Shown here one piece after another: positions 43,110 to 53,443 of a stretch of 64,000 nucleotides of DNA (its first letter is position 1; each line of letters opens with the position of its first letter). The notes below the pieces were generated by a model. That model did no database searches and was not told the origin of the DNA. It was given only the letters and a program-made list of their open reading frames with translations. This stretch comes from Streptococcus sp. Marseille-Q0941. GTDB lineage: Bacteria; Bacillota; Bacilli; Lactobacillales; Streptococcaceae. The stretch spans positions 1-64,000 of the forward strand of contig NZ_CALSFO010000001.1 of the NCBI RefSeq assembly GCF_943736975.1, written 5' to 3'. Position numbers and translations under genes: made by a program.

Positions 43110-45089
43110 ATGAAAAAAAATAGGGTATTGGTTGCGGCAGGAGTTGCCCTATTAGCGACTAGCGCACTAGCTGCTTGCGGTTCTTCGAAATCGTCTGATT
43201 CAACAGCGCCAAAAACTTATGGTTATGTTTATTCATCAGATCCTGAAACATTGGATTACCTTACTTCGGGGAAACAAAGTACTAAATTAGCCACTTCAAA
43301 TGGTATTGATGGTCTCTTTACAAATGACAAATATGGGAATTTGACTCCTGCAGTTGCAGAAGACTGGTCAGTTTCAAAAGATGGTTTGACCTATACCTAC
43401 AAAATCCGTAAAGGTGTCAAATGGTTTACCTCTGAGGGGGAAGAATATGCTGAAGTGACAGCTAAAGACTTTGTAAATGGTTTGAAACACGCAGCAGATA
43501 AAAAATCAGAAGCACTTTATCTAGCAGAAAAATCTGTGAAAGGGTTGTCTGACTATTTGGCAGGAAATTCAAAAGACTTTTCTACAGTAGGTGTTAAGGC
43601 AGTTGATGATTATACTCTTGAGTATACATTGAACCAACCAGAACCATACTGGAACTCTAAGATGGCTTACTCAATCTTCTGGCCATTAAACGAAGAATTT
43701 GAAAAATCAAAAGGGGATGATTTTGCCAAACCAACGGATCCTACATCATTACTTTACAATGGTCCGTTCTTGCTGAAAGGTTTGACTGCCAAGTCTTCTA
43801 TCGAGTTTGCGAAGAATGAACAATATTGGGATAAGGAAAATGTTCATCTTGATAAAGTTACCCTCGCTTTCTATGACGGATCAGATCAAGAGTCTCTTGA
43901 ACGGAACTTTACAAGTGGAGCCTATAGCTATGCTCGTCTCTTCCCGACAAGTTCAAACTACTCTAAAGTAGCGGAGACCTACAAAGACAATATCTACTAC
44001 ACACCAGCTGGACCAGGAATCACTGGTTTGGGTGTAAATATTGACCGTCAAAGTTACAAATACACCGCTAAAACAACTGACGAAGAAAAAACGTCAACTA
44101 AGAAAGCCCTTCTTAACAAAGACTTCCGTCAGGCCTTGAACTTTGCCGTTGACCGTACAGCTTATTCAGCGCAAATCAATGGTAAAGAAGGTGCTCCTCT
44201 TGCAGTTCGTAACCTCTTTGTAAAACCAGATTTTGTCGCTGCGGGTGACAAGACCTTCGGTGACTTGGTAACTGAGAAGATGGCAGCTTATGGTGATGAG
44301 TGGAAGAACGTAAACTTTGCGGATGGTCAAGATGGACTCTTCAACGCAGATAAGGCCAAAGCAGAACTTGCAAAAGCTAAAACTGCATTAGAAGCTGAAG
44401 GGGTGAAATTCCCAATCCATTTGGATATCCCAGTAGATCAAACAAACAAAGGGTATATTGCTCGTATCCAATCCTTCAAACAGACAGTTGAAAAAGTGCT
44501 TGGTGAAGAAAATGTAGTCATTGACATTCATCAAATTTCTAAAGATGAGGCATTAAATATCACTTACCATGCACCAAACGCAGCAGCAGAAGATTGGGAT
44601 CTATCAGGTGCAGTTGGATGGAACCCAGACTATGAAGATCCATCAACTTACCTTGACATCCTCAAATCAACAAACAAGTCGCAAACCAAGACATACATGG
44701 GATTTGACGATCCAGCGAACCCAGCAGTTAGTCAAGTTGGTTTGAAAGAATACGATAAGTTAGTTGATGAAGCCGCTAAAGAAACCAGTGATTTGAATGT
44801 TCGTTATGAGAAATACGCTGCAGCTCAGGCTTGGTTGACAGATAGCTCTCTCTTCATCCCTGCTATGTCTGGTAGCGGTGCAGCACCATTCATTTCTCGT
44901 GTAGTACCATTCACAGCTTCTTATAGCCAATCTGGAGACAAGAGTTCAGATCTTTACTTCAAGTACATTCAGCTACAGGATAAGGTTGTAACGAAAGCTG
45001 AGTACGAACAAGCTCGTGAGAAATGGCTCAAAGAGAAAAAAGAATCAAACGAAAAAGTTCAAAAAGAATTAGCGAGCCACGTTAAATAA
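43110..45089 (+). CDS. amiA: Oligopeptide ABC transporter substrate-binding lipoprotein AmiA
   Basis: 659-aa family 5 binding protein, attached by a lipobox (LAAC, Cys near residue 23: ATSALAACGSS). It captures peptides for import as nutrients and as signals, and influences competence in pneumococcus. Landmarks: YGYVYSSDPETLDYL near 37 and SLFIPAMSGSGAAPF near 580. ATG 43110 has AGAGGAG. A hairpin separates it from amiC. Its identity as AmiA rather than the orphan AliA/AliB is set by the adjoining amiCDEF. Confidence 0.94.
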   Translation: MKKNRVLVAAGVALLATSALAACGSSKSSDSTAPKTYGYVYSSDPETLDYLTSGKQSTKLATSNGIDGLFTNDKYGNLTPAVAEDWSVSKDGLTYTYKIRKGVKWFTSEGEEYAEVTAKDFVNGLKHAADKKSEALYLAEKSVKGLSDYLAGNSKDFSTVGVKAVDDYTLEYTLNQPEPYWNSKMAYSIFWPLNEEFEKSKGDDFAKPTDPTSLLYNGPFLLKGLTAKSSIEFAKNEQYWDKENVHLDKVTLAFYDGSDQESLERNFTSGAYSYARLFPTSSNYSKVAETYKDNIYYTPAGPGITGLGVNIDRQSYKYTAKTTDEEKTSTKKALLNKDFRQALNFAVDRTAYSAQINGKEGAPLAVRNLFVKPDFVAAGDKTFGDLVTEKMAAYGDEWKNVNFADGQDGLFNADKAKAELAKAKTALEAEGVKFPIHLDIPVDQTNKGYIARIQSFKQTVEKVLGEENVVIDIHQISKDEALNITYHAPNAAAEDWDLSGAVGWNPDYEDPSTYLDILKSTNKSQTKTYMGFDDPANPAVSQVGLKEYDKLVDEAAKETSDLNVRYEKYAAAQAWLTDSSLFIPAMSGSGAAPFISRVVPFTASYSQSGDKSSDLYFKYIQLQDKVVTKAEYEQAREKWLKEKKESNEKVQKELASHVK

Positions 45090-45101
45090 ATAATGCTCAT
45101 C

Positions 45102-45134
45102 AGAACTTTCTCTCCAAAAGGAGAAGGTTCTTTT
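45102..45134 (+). terminator. Partial terminator between amiA and amiC
   Basis: AGAAC-TTCTC-CC pairs with GGAGAAGGTTCT around AAAA, and is followed by only four T's then GG. Likely a leaky terminator or 3'-protecting stem giving more amiA than amiCDEF mRNA. Confidence 0.6.
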
Positions 45135-45154
45135 GGAATTTTAAAGGAAATAAT

Positions 45155-46651
45155 ATGAAAAAATATGTTTTTATGCGTATCTTGCGGTCGTTAGTTTCAA
45201 TCTTTTTAGTAACGACCTTGATTTACACAATCATCTATACGATGGTTCCACGGAAGTTGATTTTCAAACAAGATACTAACTACAATAAAATTGCAACAAC
45301 AGCTGATAAACGTGATAACTATGAAAATACCGTTTTTGAGCGTATGGGTTATATCGAATATTACGATACGAAAGAGTTGCAGGAAAAAGCTAGTAGCATT
45401 GACTCTTCTGTAACAGTAGACGCTAATGATACAAATAAAGCTATCTATGAAAAATACATCCAACAACTTGGGAATGGTTGGACTTTAGGGCAGTTCACTG
45501 AGAGTGGTCAATTCTATGCGACTCGTGAAATTCCTATTTTTGAGCGTGTGTTCAAATTCTATGCAAACTTGCTTGATATTGACCATACAAACAAAATTCA
45601 AGACCCAGAAAATCCTAATTTAGAGCGTTATTTGCGATTTGAAAACGATCCAGCTATTGGATGGTCTTTGGTAGGTTCAGGGACTAAACATAAATACCTC
45701 TTGTACTTCAACAGTCAATTCCCATTTGTTCATCAAAACTTTGTGAACTTAAACTTAGGAGATTCTTATCCAACTTATGCCAATACTCCTGTGCTTCAAG
45801 TTATCACACAAGGACAAGGACAAACCAAGACTTCTGAAGTTCAATTCCCAACTGGTAAGAAAACATCATCAGTCAATATCTACTCAAGAACTTATAAATC
45901 TCCAAGTCAAGCTGATGCGCGTGAAGTAGCGAACTACGGTAAAGATGATCCATATACAGCTACTGAAAGCAACTATCAGTATCCATCTATGATTACCAGT
46001 TCTGCTATTGCTGGTTTGATTGGCCTTGCAATTTCGTATGCAATCGCGGTTCCACTTGGTTCTGCAATGGCTCGTTACAAGAATACTTGGATTGATAGTT
46101 TCTCTACAGGAGCTTTAACATTCTTACTTGCTCTTCCAACTATCGCTCTTGTCTATATCATTCGTTTGATTGGTTCTTCAATTGGATTCCCGGATTCATT
46201 CCCTATCTTGGGTGCTGGAGACTGGCGTTCATATGTACTACCTGCAGTTATTCTTGGTTTACTTGGTGCACCTGGTTTAGCTATCTGGATTCGCCGTTAC
46301 ATGATTGACTTACAATCACAAGACTTTGTTCGTTTTGCTCGTGCAAAAGGTCTTTCTGAGAAAGAAATTTCAAACAAACACATCTTTAAAAATGCCATGG
46401 TACCGCTTGTTTCAGGTATTCCAGGTTCTATTATCGGTGTTATTGGTGGAGCTACTCTTACTGAAACAGTTTTCGCCTTCCCAGGTATGGGTAAAATGTT
46501 GATTGACTCTGTAAAAGCATCAAATAATAACATGGTAGTTGGTCTAGTTTTCATCTTTACTTGCGTCTCAATCTTCTCTTACTTAATTGGGGATATTTGG
46601 ATGACAATTATTGACCCACGTATTAAGTTGACAGAGAAAGGAGGCAAATAA
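45155..46651 (+). CDS. amiC: Oligopeptide ABC transporter permease AmiC
   Basis: 498-aa permease, larger than the ~310 aa OppB norm because of an extra region between the first membrane helix (residues ~10-30) and the rest (from ~280). That insert (~35-270) would face outside. The conserved permease loop (EAA-type) is near 415 ([21 protein letters not shown]). SD AAAGGAAA. Its stop overlaps the amiD start. Confidence 0.94.
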   Translation: MKKYVFMRILRSLVSIFLVTTLIYTIIYTMVPRKLIFKQDTNYNKIATTADKRDNYENTVFERMGYIEYYDTKELQEKASSIDSSVTVDANDTNKAIYEKYIQQLGNGWTLGQFTESGQFYATREIPIFERVFKFYANLLDIDHTNKIQDPENPNLERYLRFENDPAIGWSLVGSGTKHKYLLYFNSQFPFVHQNFVNLNLGDSYPTYANTPVLQVITQGQGQTKTSEVQFPTGKKTSSVNIYSRTYKSPSQADAREVANYGKDDPYTATESNYQYPSMITSSAIAGLIGLAISYAIAVPLGSAMARYKNTWIDSFSTGALTFLLALPTIALVYIIRLIGSSIGFPDSFPILGAGDWRSYVLPAVILGLLGAPGLAIWIRRYMIDLQSQDFVRFARAKGLSEKEISNKHIFKNAMVPLVSGIPGSIIGVIGGATLTETVFAFPGMGKMLIDSVKASNNNMVVGLVFIFTCVSIFSYLIGDIWMTIIDPRIKLTEKGGK

Positions 46652-47577
46652 TGTCTACAATGAATAATGATAAATTTCAGTTTGTAAAACGCGATGACTT
46701 TGCCTCTGAAGCAATTGATGCTCCCGCCTACTCATATTGGGGTTCTGTTTTTAGACAATTTTTGAAAAAGAAATCAACTATCATCATGCTTGGTATTTTG
46801 ATTTCAATCGTTTTGATGAGTTTCATCTACCCAATGTTTTCTGATTTCGACTTCAATGATGTAAGTAAGGTAAATGACTTTAGCGCTCGCTACATTAAAC
46901 CAAATGCGGAACATTGGTTCGGTACAGATAGTAATGGTAAGTCTCTTTTTGATGGTGTCTGGTTTGGAGCTCGTAACTCTATCTTGATTTCCGTTATTGC
47001 GACCTTAATCAACGTTGTAATCGGTGTTATTGTCGGGGGTATCTGGGGTATTTCAAAATCAGTTGACCGCATCATGATGGAAGTTTACAACGTTATCAAT
47101 AACATCCCATCACTTTTGATCGTTATTGTTTTGACTTACTCTATCGGTGCAGGTTTCTGGAATTTGATTTTCGCCATGAGTGTGACTACATGGATTGGTA
47201 TTGCTTATATGATTCGTATTCAAATCATGCGTTACCGTGACTTAGAGTACAACCTTGCTTCACGCACACTCGGAACTCCAACATACAAAATTGTCATTAA
47301 AAATATCATGCCACAATTGGTATCTGTTATTGTTACGACTACATCACAAATGCTTCCAGCATTTATCTCCTATGAAGCCTTTCTATCATTCTTTGGACTT
47401 GGACTACCAATTACAGTACCAAGTTTAGGTCGATTGATTTCAGATTACTCACAGAACGTAACGACAAATGCATACCTCTTCTGGATTCCATTGACAACTT
47501 TGGTTTTGGTATCCTTGTCACTTTTCGTAGTTGGTCAAAACCTAGCGGATGCTAGTGATCCACGTACACATAGATAG
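46651..47577 (+). CDS. amiD: Oligopeptide ABC transporter permease AmiD
   Basis: 308-aa OppC-type permease. N-terminal cytoplasmic arm, a first membrane helix (~45-65) and five more in the C-terminal half; permease loop near 205 ([19 protein letters not shown]). It overlaps amiC by 1 bp and forms the pore with it. Confidence 0.94.
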   Translation: MSTMNNDKFQFVKRDDFASEAIDAPAYSYWGSVFRQFLKKKSTIIMLGILISIVLMSFIYPMFSDFDFNDVSKVNDFSARYIKPNAEHWFGTDSNGKSLFDGVWFGARNSILISVIATLINVVIGVIVGGIWGISKSVDRIMMEVYNVINNIPSLLIVIVLTYSIGAGFWNLIFAMSVTTWIGIAYMIRIQIMRYRDLEYNLASRTLGTPTYKIVIKNIMPQLVSVIVTTTSQMLPAFISYEAFLSFFGLGLPITVPSLGRLISDYSQNVTTNAYLFWIPLTTLVLVSLSLFVVGQNLADASDPRTHR

Positions 47578-47585
47578 GAGTAGAC

Positions 47586-48653
47586 ATGACAAAAGAAAAA
47601 AATGTAATTTTGACTGCTCAAGATATTGTCGTGGAATTTGATGTTCGTGACAAAATTTTGACAGCTATTCGTGGAGTATCTCTGGAGTTGATTGAGGGCG
47701 AAGTGCTTGCACTCGTTGGAGAATCTGGTTCAGGGAAATCTGTTTTAACAAAAACTTTTACAGGAATGTTGGAAGATAATGGTCGTATTGCCAAAGGTAG
47801 TATTCTTTACCGTGACCAAGATTTGACTGAATTTTCTTCTCATAAAGATTGGGAGCAAATTCGTGGTGCGAAGATTGCAACGATCTTCCAGGATCCGATG
47901 ACCAGTCTTGACCCAATCAAAACAATCGGAAGTCAAATTACAGAAGTTATTGTTAAACACCAAGGGAAAACAGCTCAAGAAGCCAAAGACTTGGCGATTG
48001 ACTATATGAATAAAGTTGGTATCCCTGACGCTGAGCGACGTTTTAATGAATATCCATTCCAGTATTCTGGAGGAATGCGTCAACGTATTGTTATTGCGAT
48101 TGCCCTTGCGTGTCGTCCAGATGTTTTGATCTGTGATGAACCAACAACAGCCCTTGATGTGACTATTCAAGCTCAGATTATTGACTTGTTGAAAACTCTT
48201 CAACAGGAATACCACTTTACAACTATCTTTATCACACACGACCTTGGTGTTGTAGCAAGTATTGCTGATAAAGTTGCAGTTATGTATGCTGGCGAAATCG
48301 TTGAGTATGGTACAGTTGAAGAAATCTTCTACGATCCACGTCACCCATACACATGGAGCCTCTTATCAAGTTTGCCACAGCTAGCTGACGATAAAGGAGA
48401 ATTGTATTCAATTCCGGGAACACCTCCATCACTGTATACTGAATTGAAGGGAGATGCTTTCGCTCTTCGTTCAGATTATGCGATGAAGATTGATTTCGAA
48501 GAAAAAGCTCCTCAGTTTGCAGTATCTGATACTCACTGGGCTAAAACATGGTTGCTTCATGAACAAGCTCCAAAAGTTGCAAAACCAGCAGTAATTGCAG
48601 ATTTACACGATAAGATTCGTGAAAAGATGGGCTTTGCTCATCTTGAGGACTAG
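47586..48653 (+). CDS. amiE: Oligopeptide ABC transporter ATPase AmiE
   Basis: 355-aa OppD-type ATPase. Walker A GESGSGKS near residue 43, signature YSGGMRQR (~160), Walker B LICDEPTT (~180) and H-loop ITHDLG (~218), plus the C-terminal oligopeptide domain (~240-330). Pairs with AmiF. Confidence 0.94.
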   Translation: MTKEKNVILTAQDIVVEFDVRDKILTAIRGVSLELIEGEVLALVGESGSGKSVLTKTFTGMLEDNGRIAKGSILYRDQDLTEFSSHKDWEQIRGAKIATIFQDPMTSLDPIKTIGSQITEVIVKHQGKTAQEAKDLAIDYMNKVGIPDAERRFNEYPFQYSGGMRQRIVIAIALACRPDVLICDEPTTALDVTIQAQIIDLLKTLQQEYHFTTIFITHDLGVVASIADKVAVMYAGEIVEYGTVEEIFYDPRHPYTWSLLSSLPQLADDKGELYSIPGTPPSLYTELKGDAFALRSDYAMKIDFEEKAPQFAVSDTHWAKTWLLHEQAPKVAKPAVIADLHDKIREKMGFAHLED

Positions 48654-48663
48654 GAGGAAGGAA

Positions 48664-49590
48664 ATGTCTGAAAAATTAGTAGAAGTTAAAGACTTAGAGA
48701 TTTCCTTCGGAGAAGGAAGCAAAAAGTTTGTAGCCGTTAAAAATGCAAACTTCTTTATCAACAAAGGTGAAACGTTCTCACTCGTTGGAGAATCTGGTAG
48801 TGGTAAGACAACAATTGGTCGTGCCATTATCGGCCTTAATGATACCAGCAAAGGGGATATCATCTTTGATGGGCAAAAAATCAATGGTAAAAAATCACGT
48901 GAACAAGCAGCGGAATTAATCCGTCGCATTCAAATGATTTTCCAAGACCCAGCTGCAAGTTTGAATGAACGTGCAACAGTTGACTATATCATCTCAGAAG
49001 GTCTTTACAATCACCATTTATTTAAAGATGAAGAAGAAAGAAAAGAAAAAGTTCAAAACATCATTCGTGAAGTAGGACTTTTGGCTGAACACTTGACACG
49101 TTACCCTCATGAGTTCTCAGGTGGACAACGTCAACGTATCGGGATTGCTCGTGCCTTGGTTATGCAACCTGACTTCGTGATCGCGGATGAGCCAATTTCA
49201 GCCTTGGACGTTTCAGTGCGTGCCCAAGTTTTGAATTTGCTCAAGAAATTTCAAAAAGAATTGGGCTTGACTTATCTCTTTATCGCTCACGATTTGTCAG
49301 TAGTTCGTTTCATCTCTGATCGTATCGCGGTAATTTATAAGGGAGTCATTGTTGAAGTGGCTGAAACTGAAGAATTGTTTAACAATCCAGTTCATCCATA
49401 CACGCAAGCACTGCTTTCAGCTGTACCAATCCCAGATCCAATCTTGGAACGTAAAAAAGTTTTGAAAGTCTATGATCCAGATCAACATGATTACGAAACT
49501 GATAAACCTTCAATGGTAGAAATTCGTCCAGGTCATTATGTTTGGGCTAACCAAGCAGAATTGGAACGCTATAAAAAAGAAATGAAGTAA
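48664..49590 (+). CDS. amiF: Oligopeptide ABC transporter ATPase AmiF
   Basis: 308-aa OppF-type ATPase. Walker [10 protein letters not shown] (~42), signature FSGGQRQR, Walker B VIADEPIS and H-loop IAHDLS. ATG 48664 has SD AGGAGGAA; an upstream ATG at 48595 lies within amiE. Last gene of the operon. Confidence 0.94.
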   Translation: MSEKLVEVKDLEISFGEGSKKFVAVKNANFFINKGETFSLVGESGSGKTTIGRAIIGLNDTSKGDIIFDGQKINGKKSREQAAELIRRIQMIFQDPAASLNERATVDYIISEGLYNHHLFKDEEERKEKVQNIIREVGLLAEHLTRYPHEFSGGQRQRIGIARALVMQPDFVIADEPISALDVSVRAQVLNLLKKFQKELGLTYLFIAHDLSVVRFISDRIAVIYKGVIVEVAETEELFNNPVHPYTQALLSAVPIPDPILERKKVLKVYDPDQHDYETDKPSMVEIRPGHYVWANQAELERYKKEMK

Positions 49591-49595
49591 TCAAT

Positions 49596-49648
49596 AAAGT
49601 TTCATCATCTTGCTAGAACTATTCTGGAAGGGTTATGAAACTTTTTTA
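49596..49648 (+). terminator. ami operon terminator
   Basis: AAAGTTTCAT (49596-49605) pairs with ATGAAACTTT (49635-49644), then a T-run. The ~29-nt loop can fold further. Confidence 0.8.
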
Positions 49649-49664
49649 TTTTGCAGATAAAGGC

Positions 49665-49692
49665 TTGATTATCTAGGAAAATTTGATATACT
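49665..49692 (+). promoter_or_regulatory. Promoter of the small-ORF locus
   Basis: TTGATT (49665-49670), 16-bp spacer, TATACT (49687-49692) with TGA extension. Confidence 0.65.
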
Positions 49693-49744
49693 GAATACAA
49701 TAAAAACAGAAATGTTTCAGTGGAACAAACCAAAGGAGCATCAC

Positions 49745-49945
49745 ATGGACCATCAACCAAATTTTTTTACGACAATGGCTAGAATGATTGGAACATGCCT
49801 CTGGGTAAAAGGGATGGAAGCATTAACTGAAAAGAAGGAATCAGAGTCAGAAGTGTTAGAGTTGACTAGATTTATTCTAGCTTTAAAAATAGGTTCTTCT
49901 TTACCATGGATTCTGGGTCTCCCTAGAAAGGAAGATAAAAAATGA
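49745..49945 (+). CDS. Small uncharacterised protein, 66 aa
   Basis: 66-aa protein I do not recognise. It has a fairly hydrophobic N-terminal half, an acidic middle (TEKKESESEVLE), another hydrophobic stretch (FILALKIGSSLPWILGL) and a charged end. AAAGGAG is 6 bp before ATG 49745, and a promoter lies upstream, so translation looks real. Its stop (TGA, 49943-49945) overlaps the start of the next tiny ORF in an ATGA junction. It may be a small membrane-active or regulatory protein; no function is claimed. Confidence 0.65.
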   Translation: MDHQPNFFTTMARMIGTCLWVKGMEALTEKKESESEVLELTRFILALKIGSSLPWILGLPRKEDKK

Positions 49946-50013
49946 AATTTATTTGGGATATTTTATTTTTTATCCTAGTGAAGCCACTGATTGCGCTTGT
50001 AGAATTCATTTAG
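49942..50013 (+). CDS. Tiny hydrophobic ORF, 23 aa
   Basis: ATG 49942 overlaps the stop of the 66-aa gene (ATGA) and has AAAGGAAG 7 bp upstream, a good sign of coupled translation. The peptide MKFIWDILFFILVKPLIALV (first 20 residues) is almost wholly hydrophobic with two lysines and one aspartate, like small membrane peptides or toxins. I know of no match. It is too short for standard gene callers. Confidence 0.5.
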   Translation: MKFIWDILFFILVKPLIALVEFI

Positions 50014-50046
50014 TATCTCATTTGTTTAATTTTTTATGAATTCCTG

Positions 50047-50106
50047 ATGAACATATTGTATTCGATTTTTAACTGGTTTTATAACTGGCTTTTTAGTTTA
50101 TTTTAG
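50047..50106 (+). CDS. Possible second tiny ORF, 19 aa
   Basis: MNILYSIFNWFYNWLFSLF is rich in aromatic and aliphatic residues. There is no clear ribosome site, so this is weaker than the 23-aa ORF. It lies before the locus terminator. Confidence 0.25.
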   Translation: MNILYSIFNWFYNWLFSLF

Positions 50107-50162
50107 AGACTAGAAATTGGAAGTACGTACATATATATACTCATATATAACTTTATTATCAC

Positions 50163-50193
50163 AAAAAAGATGGAAGATATTCCATCTTTTTTG
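50163..50193. terminator. Terminator of the small-ORF locus
   Basis: AAAAAAGATGGAA pairs with TTCCATCTTTTTT. A- and T-tracts on both sides make it potentially bidirectional; the minus-strand fucosidase ends about 90 bp away. Confidence 0.85.
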
Positions 50194-50281
50194 TTTATAG
50201 CAATAAGATTAAGGCGAAGTTTTAAAAAGCTGATGCAAATAATAGATTCGTAGAGAGTCTATGATATAGATTAGATTTAGT

Positions 50282-52717
50282 CTAATCAAATTCAGACGGT
50301 ATAGGCACAGGAAAGTTCTCAAAGGTAATGACATCGCCCTTTTGTGTCGTAAGTTGAATACGGTTATCTTTGAGGCGACTAGCTTGTACTTCCTTACCGT
50401 TAACCTTAACGAGGCTAGCTTCGATATTTGGATAGTCTACGACTAAATCCCCACCAACATTAGAAATGAAAGATAGCGTTTCAAGATTCTTTTCTTTCCA
50501 TTTCATGCTGACTTCAAAGTTGCCACGTGCCACGAGACCTGAAACTTGCCCGTCTTTCCAGGCGTCTGGAAGGGCTGGTAATGGAGCAATGTAGCCAGTG
50601 TGGGATTGAAGGAGCATTTCTGCCATCCCGCTGGTGGCACAAAAGTTACCATCAATTTGGAAAGGTGCGTGAGTATCCCAGAGGTTTTCAAGGGTTGAAG
50701 ACTTGAGCTGTTCTGCCAACAAACGATGGGCACGATTTCCATCAAGCAGACGAGCCCAGAGGTTGATTTTATTGGCCTTAGACCAACCTGTTCCACCATC
50801 TCCTCGGTGGTTTAAGGTTGCGCGTGCTGCTTCTAGATATTCAGGCTGATCCTTACTAAATAAAGTACCTGGGAAGAGACCAACTAGGTGAGAAACGTGA
50901 CGGTGGTGATTTTCAATGCCTTCGTTCGTGAATCGAGGACTGTCTTCTTCGTACCATTCCTTGATGCGGCTATCTTGGTTGATATGAAGTGGTTTGAGCT
51001 TGTCAAATTTAGCCTTCACTTCTGTCACCAAGTCTTGATCGACATTGAGATGATTGGCTGCTTCCATATAGTCGTGGAAGAGTTGCCAAACTAGAGATTG
51101 ATCAAAGGTATTTCCAATCGTGATAGTTCCATGTTCTGGTGAGTAGGATGGAGAAGATACCCAACGGTCACTAGCCTTGTCGTAGTGCAAGAAGGAATTC
51201 CAGAACTTGGCTGTTTCCTTAAGCATTGGATAAATCTTTTCTTTGAGATAGGTTTCGTTCTTGGTGAATTTGTAGTAGTCATAGACGTTCTGCATCATCC
51301 AAGCATTGGCAGCAGGAGACCAACCCCAATAGTAATTCCAACCTGGAGTTGTCCAGCCAAATGGTGTTGCCTGGGTATGAACCAACCAACCATTTTCTTG
51401 ACCTTCTTTGGATTCAATACCAGCGTATTCCTTAGCAGCGATACGGCCATAGTAGCGCATGTCATCAATATAATTGATCATTGGCTTAGCTGTTTCTGCA
51501 AGATTACTCATGTAGGCGGGCCAATAGTTCATCTGTAGGTTGACATTGAGGTGGTAATCTGAGTTCCAAGGTGGATTGTCTACAGCATTCCAGACTCCTT
51601 GGAGGTTGGCTGGCAGAGCATCTGTTCGATCACAAGACGAACTGATCAATAAATAACGTCCGTATTGGAAGAAGAGTTCTTCTAGCTTTTGGCCTTTTGT
51701 TGGATTATAGGTTTGAAGAGCTTCTTTTGTGGTTTGAGCAGTCTTGCTTCCACCTAGGTTTAGTTTAACGCGATTAAAGAGACTTTGATAATTCTTGATA
51801 TGATCATTTTTCAGAGTTTCATAGTCTTTTGCCTTGGCATCTTCTACGATAGATTTGACAGTTTTTTCTAGGTCAATATCCTTGCGATAATTAGTTTTTG
51901 GGTTTTGAGCAAAATTAGTCTTGGCACTGAGTAGCAGTGTCGCATAGCTTGCTCCAGTGACGGTCAAATAGCCGTCTTGAGCAGTGACTTGTCCGTCAGT
52001 CTTGATACCAAGATATGAAGCAAATTTCAGACCATTGTCTTTGACAGTTCCCTTGAGTAAAATACCATTAGTATCAACGTTAACATTCCCTTGTTTGTAT
52101 TTAGAATTCTCCCAAGAATAGTCTCCATTAGCAATCAGGTCCTCTGTCAAGCTATTCCAAAGTGTAAAATCAAGAGTCTTATCCCCTTTTTTACTCAAGT
52201 GGGTCACAGTAACATCGTCAGGATAGCTAGAGAAGGTTTCGCGTTTAAAGTTTGTCCCGTCCTGGGTATAAGAAGTAGTCGAGATAGCCTCAGAAATATC
52301 TAAGCCACGATGGTAGTCGGTAACATTCTCCAAGCCTTTCTTTTGGTTGTTAAAGACCATAAAGATATCACCAAAAGATAAGTAACGACCATACTGAGCA
52401 TTGTTTGGTCCTACGAGGTTACGCTCAGCTAATCGTTTGGCTTTTTGGCGGTTTCCTTCTTCCAATGATTTACGAATTTCTGCTAAGACTTTATAGCGGT
52501 CCTGATAGTTTCCACCGTTGTAGTCGGTGCTATCCGGTTGTGGACCTCCAGACCAAAGAGTTTTTTCGTTGTATTGGATTCTTTCCTCACCGATGAGTCC
52601 AAAAACTTTTGCCCCCATTTCTCCATTTCCGACTGGCAGGGCTTGTTTTTCCCAGCCGTCATAAGAAGGAGCAGTTGGTTGGTCGTATATTAGTTTATAG
52701 CTATTTTTATTTTTCAT
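50282..52717 (-). CDS. GH95-family alpha-L-fucosidase
   Basis: 811-aa glycoside hydrolase family 95 enzyme. Likely catalytic residues: N391 and N393 in LNVNLQMNYW, acid E528 in YSPEHG and D689 in QIDGNF, matching positions known in bifidobacterial AfcA. GH95 enzymes remove terminal alpha-1,2-fucose (or galactose) from host glycans. There is no signal peptide, so it probably acts inside on imported oligosaccharides. The start at 52717 lacks a clear SD. No fucose operon surrounds it. Confidence 0.87.
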   Translation of the reverse strand: MKNKNSYKLIYDQPTAPSYDGWEKQALPVGNGEMGAKVFGLIGEERIQYNEKTLWSGGPQPDSTDYNGGNYQDRYKVLAEIRKSLEEGNRQKAKRLAERNLVGPNNAQYGRYLSFGDIFMVFNNQKKGLENVTDYHRGLDISEAISTTSYTQDGTNFKRETFSSYPDDVTVTHLSKKGDKTLDFTLWNSLTEDLIANGDYSWENSKYKQGNVNVDTNGILLKGTVKDNGLKFASYLGIKTDGQVTAQDGYLTVTGASYATLLLSAKTNFAQNPKTNYRKDIDLEKTVKSIVEDAKAKDYETLKNDHIKNYQSLFNRVKLNLGGSKTAQTTKEALQTYNPTKGQKLEELFFQYGRYLLISSSCDRTDALPANLQGVWNAVDNPPWNSDYHLNVNLQMNYWPAYMSNLAETAKPMINYIDDMRYYGRIAAKEYAGIESKEGQENGWLVHTQATPFGWTTPGWNYYWGWSPAANAWMMQNVYDYYKFTKNETYLKEKIYPMLKETAKFWNSFLHYDKASDRWVSSPSYSPEHGTITIGNTFDQSLVWQLFHDYMEAANHLNVDQDLVTEVKAKFDKLKPLHINQDSRIKEWYEEDSPRFTNEGIENHHRHVSHLVGLFPGTLFSKDQPEYLEAARATLNHRGDGGTGWSKANKINLWARLLDGNRAHRLLAEQLKSSTLENLWDTHAPFQIDGNFCATSGMAEMLLQSHTGYIAPLPALPDAWKDGQVSGLVARGNFEVSMKWKEKNLETLSFISNVGGDLVVDYPNIEASLVKVNGKEVQASRLKDNRIQLTTQKGDVITFENFPVPIPSEFD

Positions 52718-52952
52718 AGATTTTTTAATTATTGAAGCAAGTAGTATAGTGAATTCTATGCTTTTACTATAGCAGACACATTAACTTATTGCAAGGCTTT
52801 AAAGGCCTCATTTGTTTATTTTAAGGACAGTGTATATTCTAGATTTTATGATGGATAGTAAGCAAGTCTTTTTTATAGGTAAAGTGAATTAAAATGTTGC
52901 ATAGTTGCTTTCTGAAAGCGTAAATCAAACTAGTCAGGAGTGGGACTTTATG
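52718..52952. other. Intergenic stretch, fucosidase / yneF
   Basis: 235 bp without a gene. It holds an imperfect inverted repeat (TAGTATAG ... CTATGC ... ACTATAGC, 52742-52777) that may include the fucosidase promoter, and a palindromic AGGCTTTAAAGGCCT (52794-52808). I do not recognise an insertion element. Confidence 0.4.
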
Positions 52953-52959
52953 GTATAAT
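52951..52959 (+). promoter_or_regulatory. yneF extended -10 promoter
   Basis: TGGTATAAT at 52951-52959; a weak TAGTCA 17 bp upstream of the -10. The start codon is at 52993, after SD AGGAGAA. Confidence 0.55.
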
Positions 52960-52992
52960 ATAGAAGATTCAAAAAGAAACAGGAGAAATATT

Positions 52993-53238
52993 ATGGACCT
53001 TATTTTAGCAATTGTATTGATTGTTTTAGCTTTTCTAGGTGGAGCACTTGGAGGAATGTACTTGGTACGTAAGCAAATCGAGAAAGAATTTGCGGATAAC
53101 CCACGTTTGAATGCCGAAGCAGTTCGTACTCTTTTGAGTGCAAATGGTCAAAAACCAAGTGAAGCTAAGGTACAACAAGTTTACCACCAAATTATTCGCC
53201 AACAAAAAGCAGCCCTTGCTAACAATAAAAAGAAATAA
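52993..53238 (+). CDS. yneF: YneF family (UPF0154) membrane protein
   Basis: 81 aa: one transmembrane helix (residues ~3-23, with GGALGGMYL), then a conserved soluble part ([19 protein letters not shown]) and a lysine-rich tail. Conserved in Firmicutes; function unknown. Monocistronic between promoter and terminator. Confidence 0.9.
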   Translation: MDLILAIVLIVLAFLGGALGGMYLVRKQIEKEFADNPRLNAEAVRTLLSANGQKPSEAKVQQVYHQIIRQQKAALANNKKK

Positions 53239-53244
53239 ATAGGA

Positions 53245-53272
53245 AAAGTCTGGGATGAAAATTCCAGACTTC
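53245..53272 (+). terminator. yneF terminator
   Basis: AAGTCTGG and CCAGACTT enclose GATGAAAATT, followed by a weak T/C run. Confidence 0.65.
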
Positions 53273-53443
53273 TCACTATGTTCAACTGATCTTTAGAGCT
53301 AAGACTTTTTCCTTGCATTCTATTGATATTTGATTATGATTAAGAGGGAGACAGTTGGGACTTCTCAGACTGTCAAAAATTCCGGTAAGAAATAAATGAT
53401 AATGAACTATCAATCAGAAAAATAAGACTAGAAAGAAGACTGT

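Noticed and set aside
47745..48344. 199-codon frame antisense to amiE
   Set aside because: amiE is fully explained by motifs; the antisense frame has no recognisable domain or start signal.
52742..52808. Remnant of an insertion sequence between the fucosidase and yneF
   Set aside because: Short inverted repeats only; no transposase fragment or target duplication recognised.
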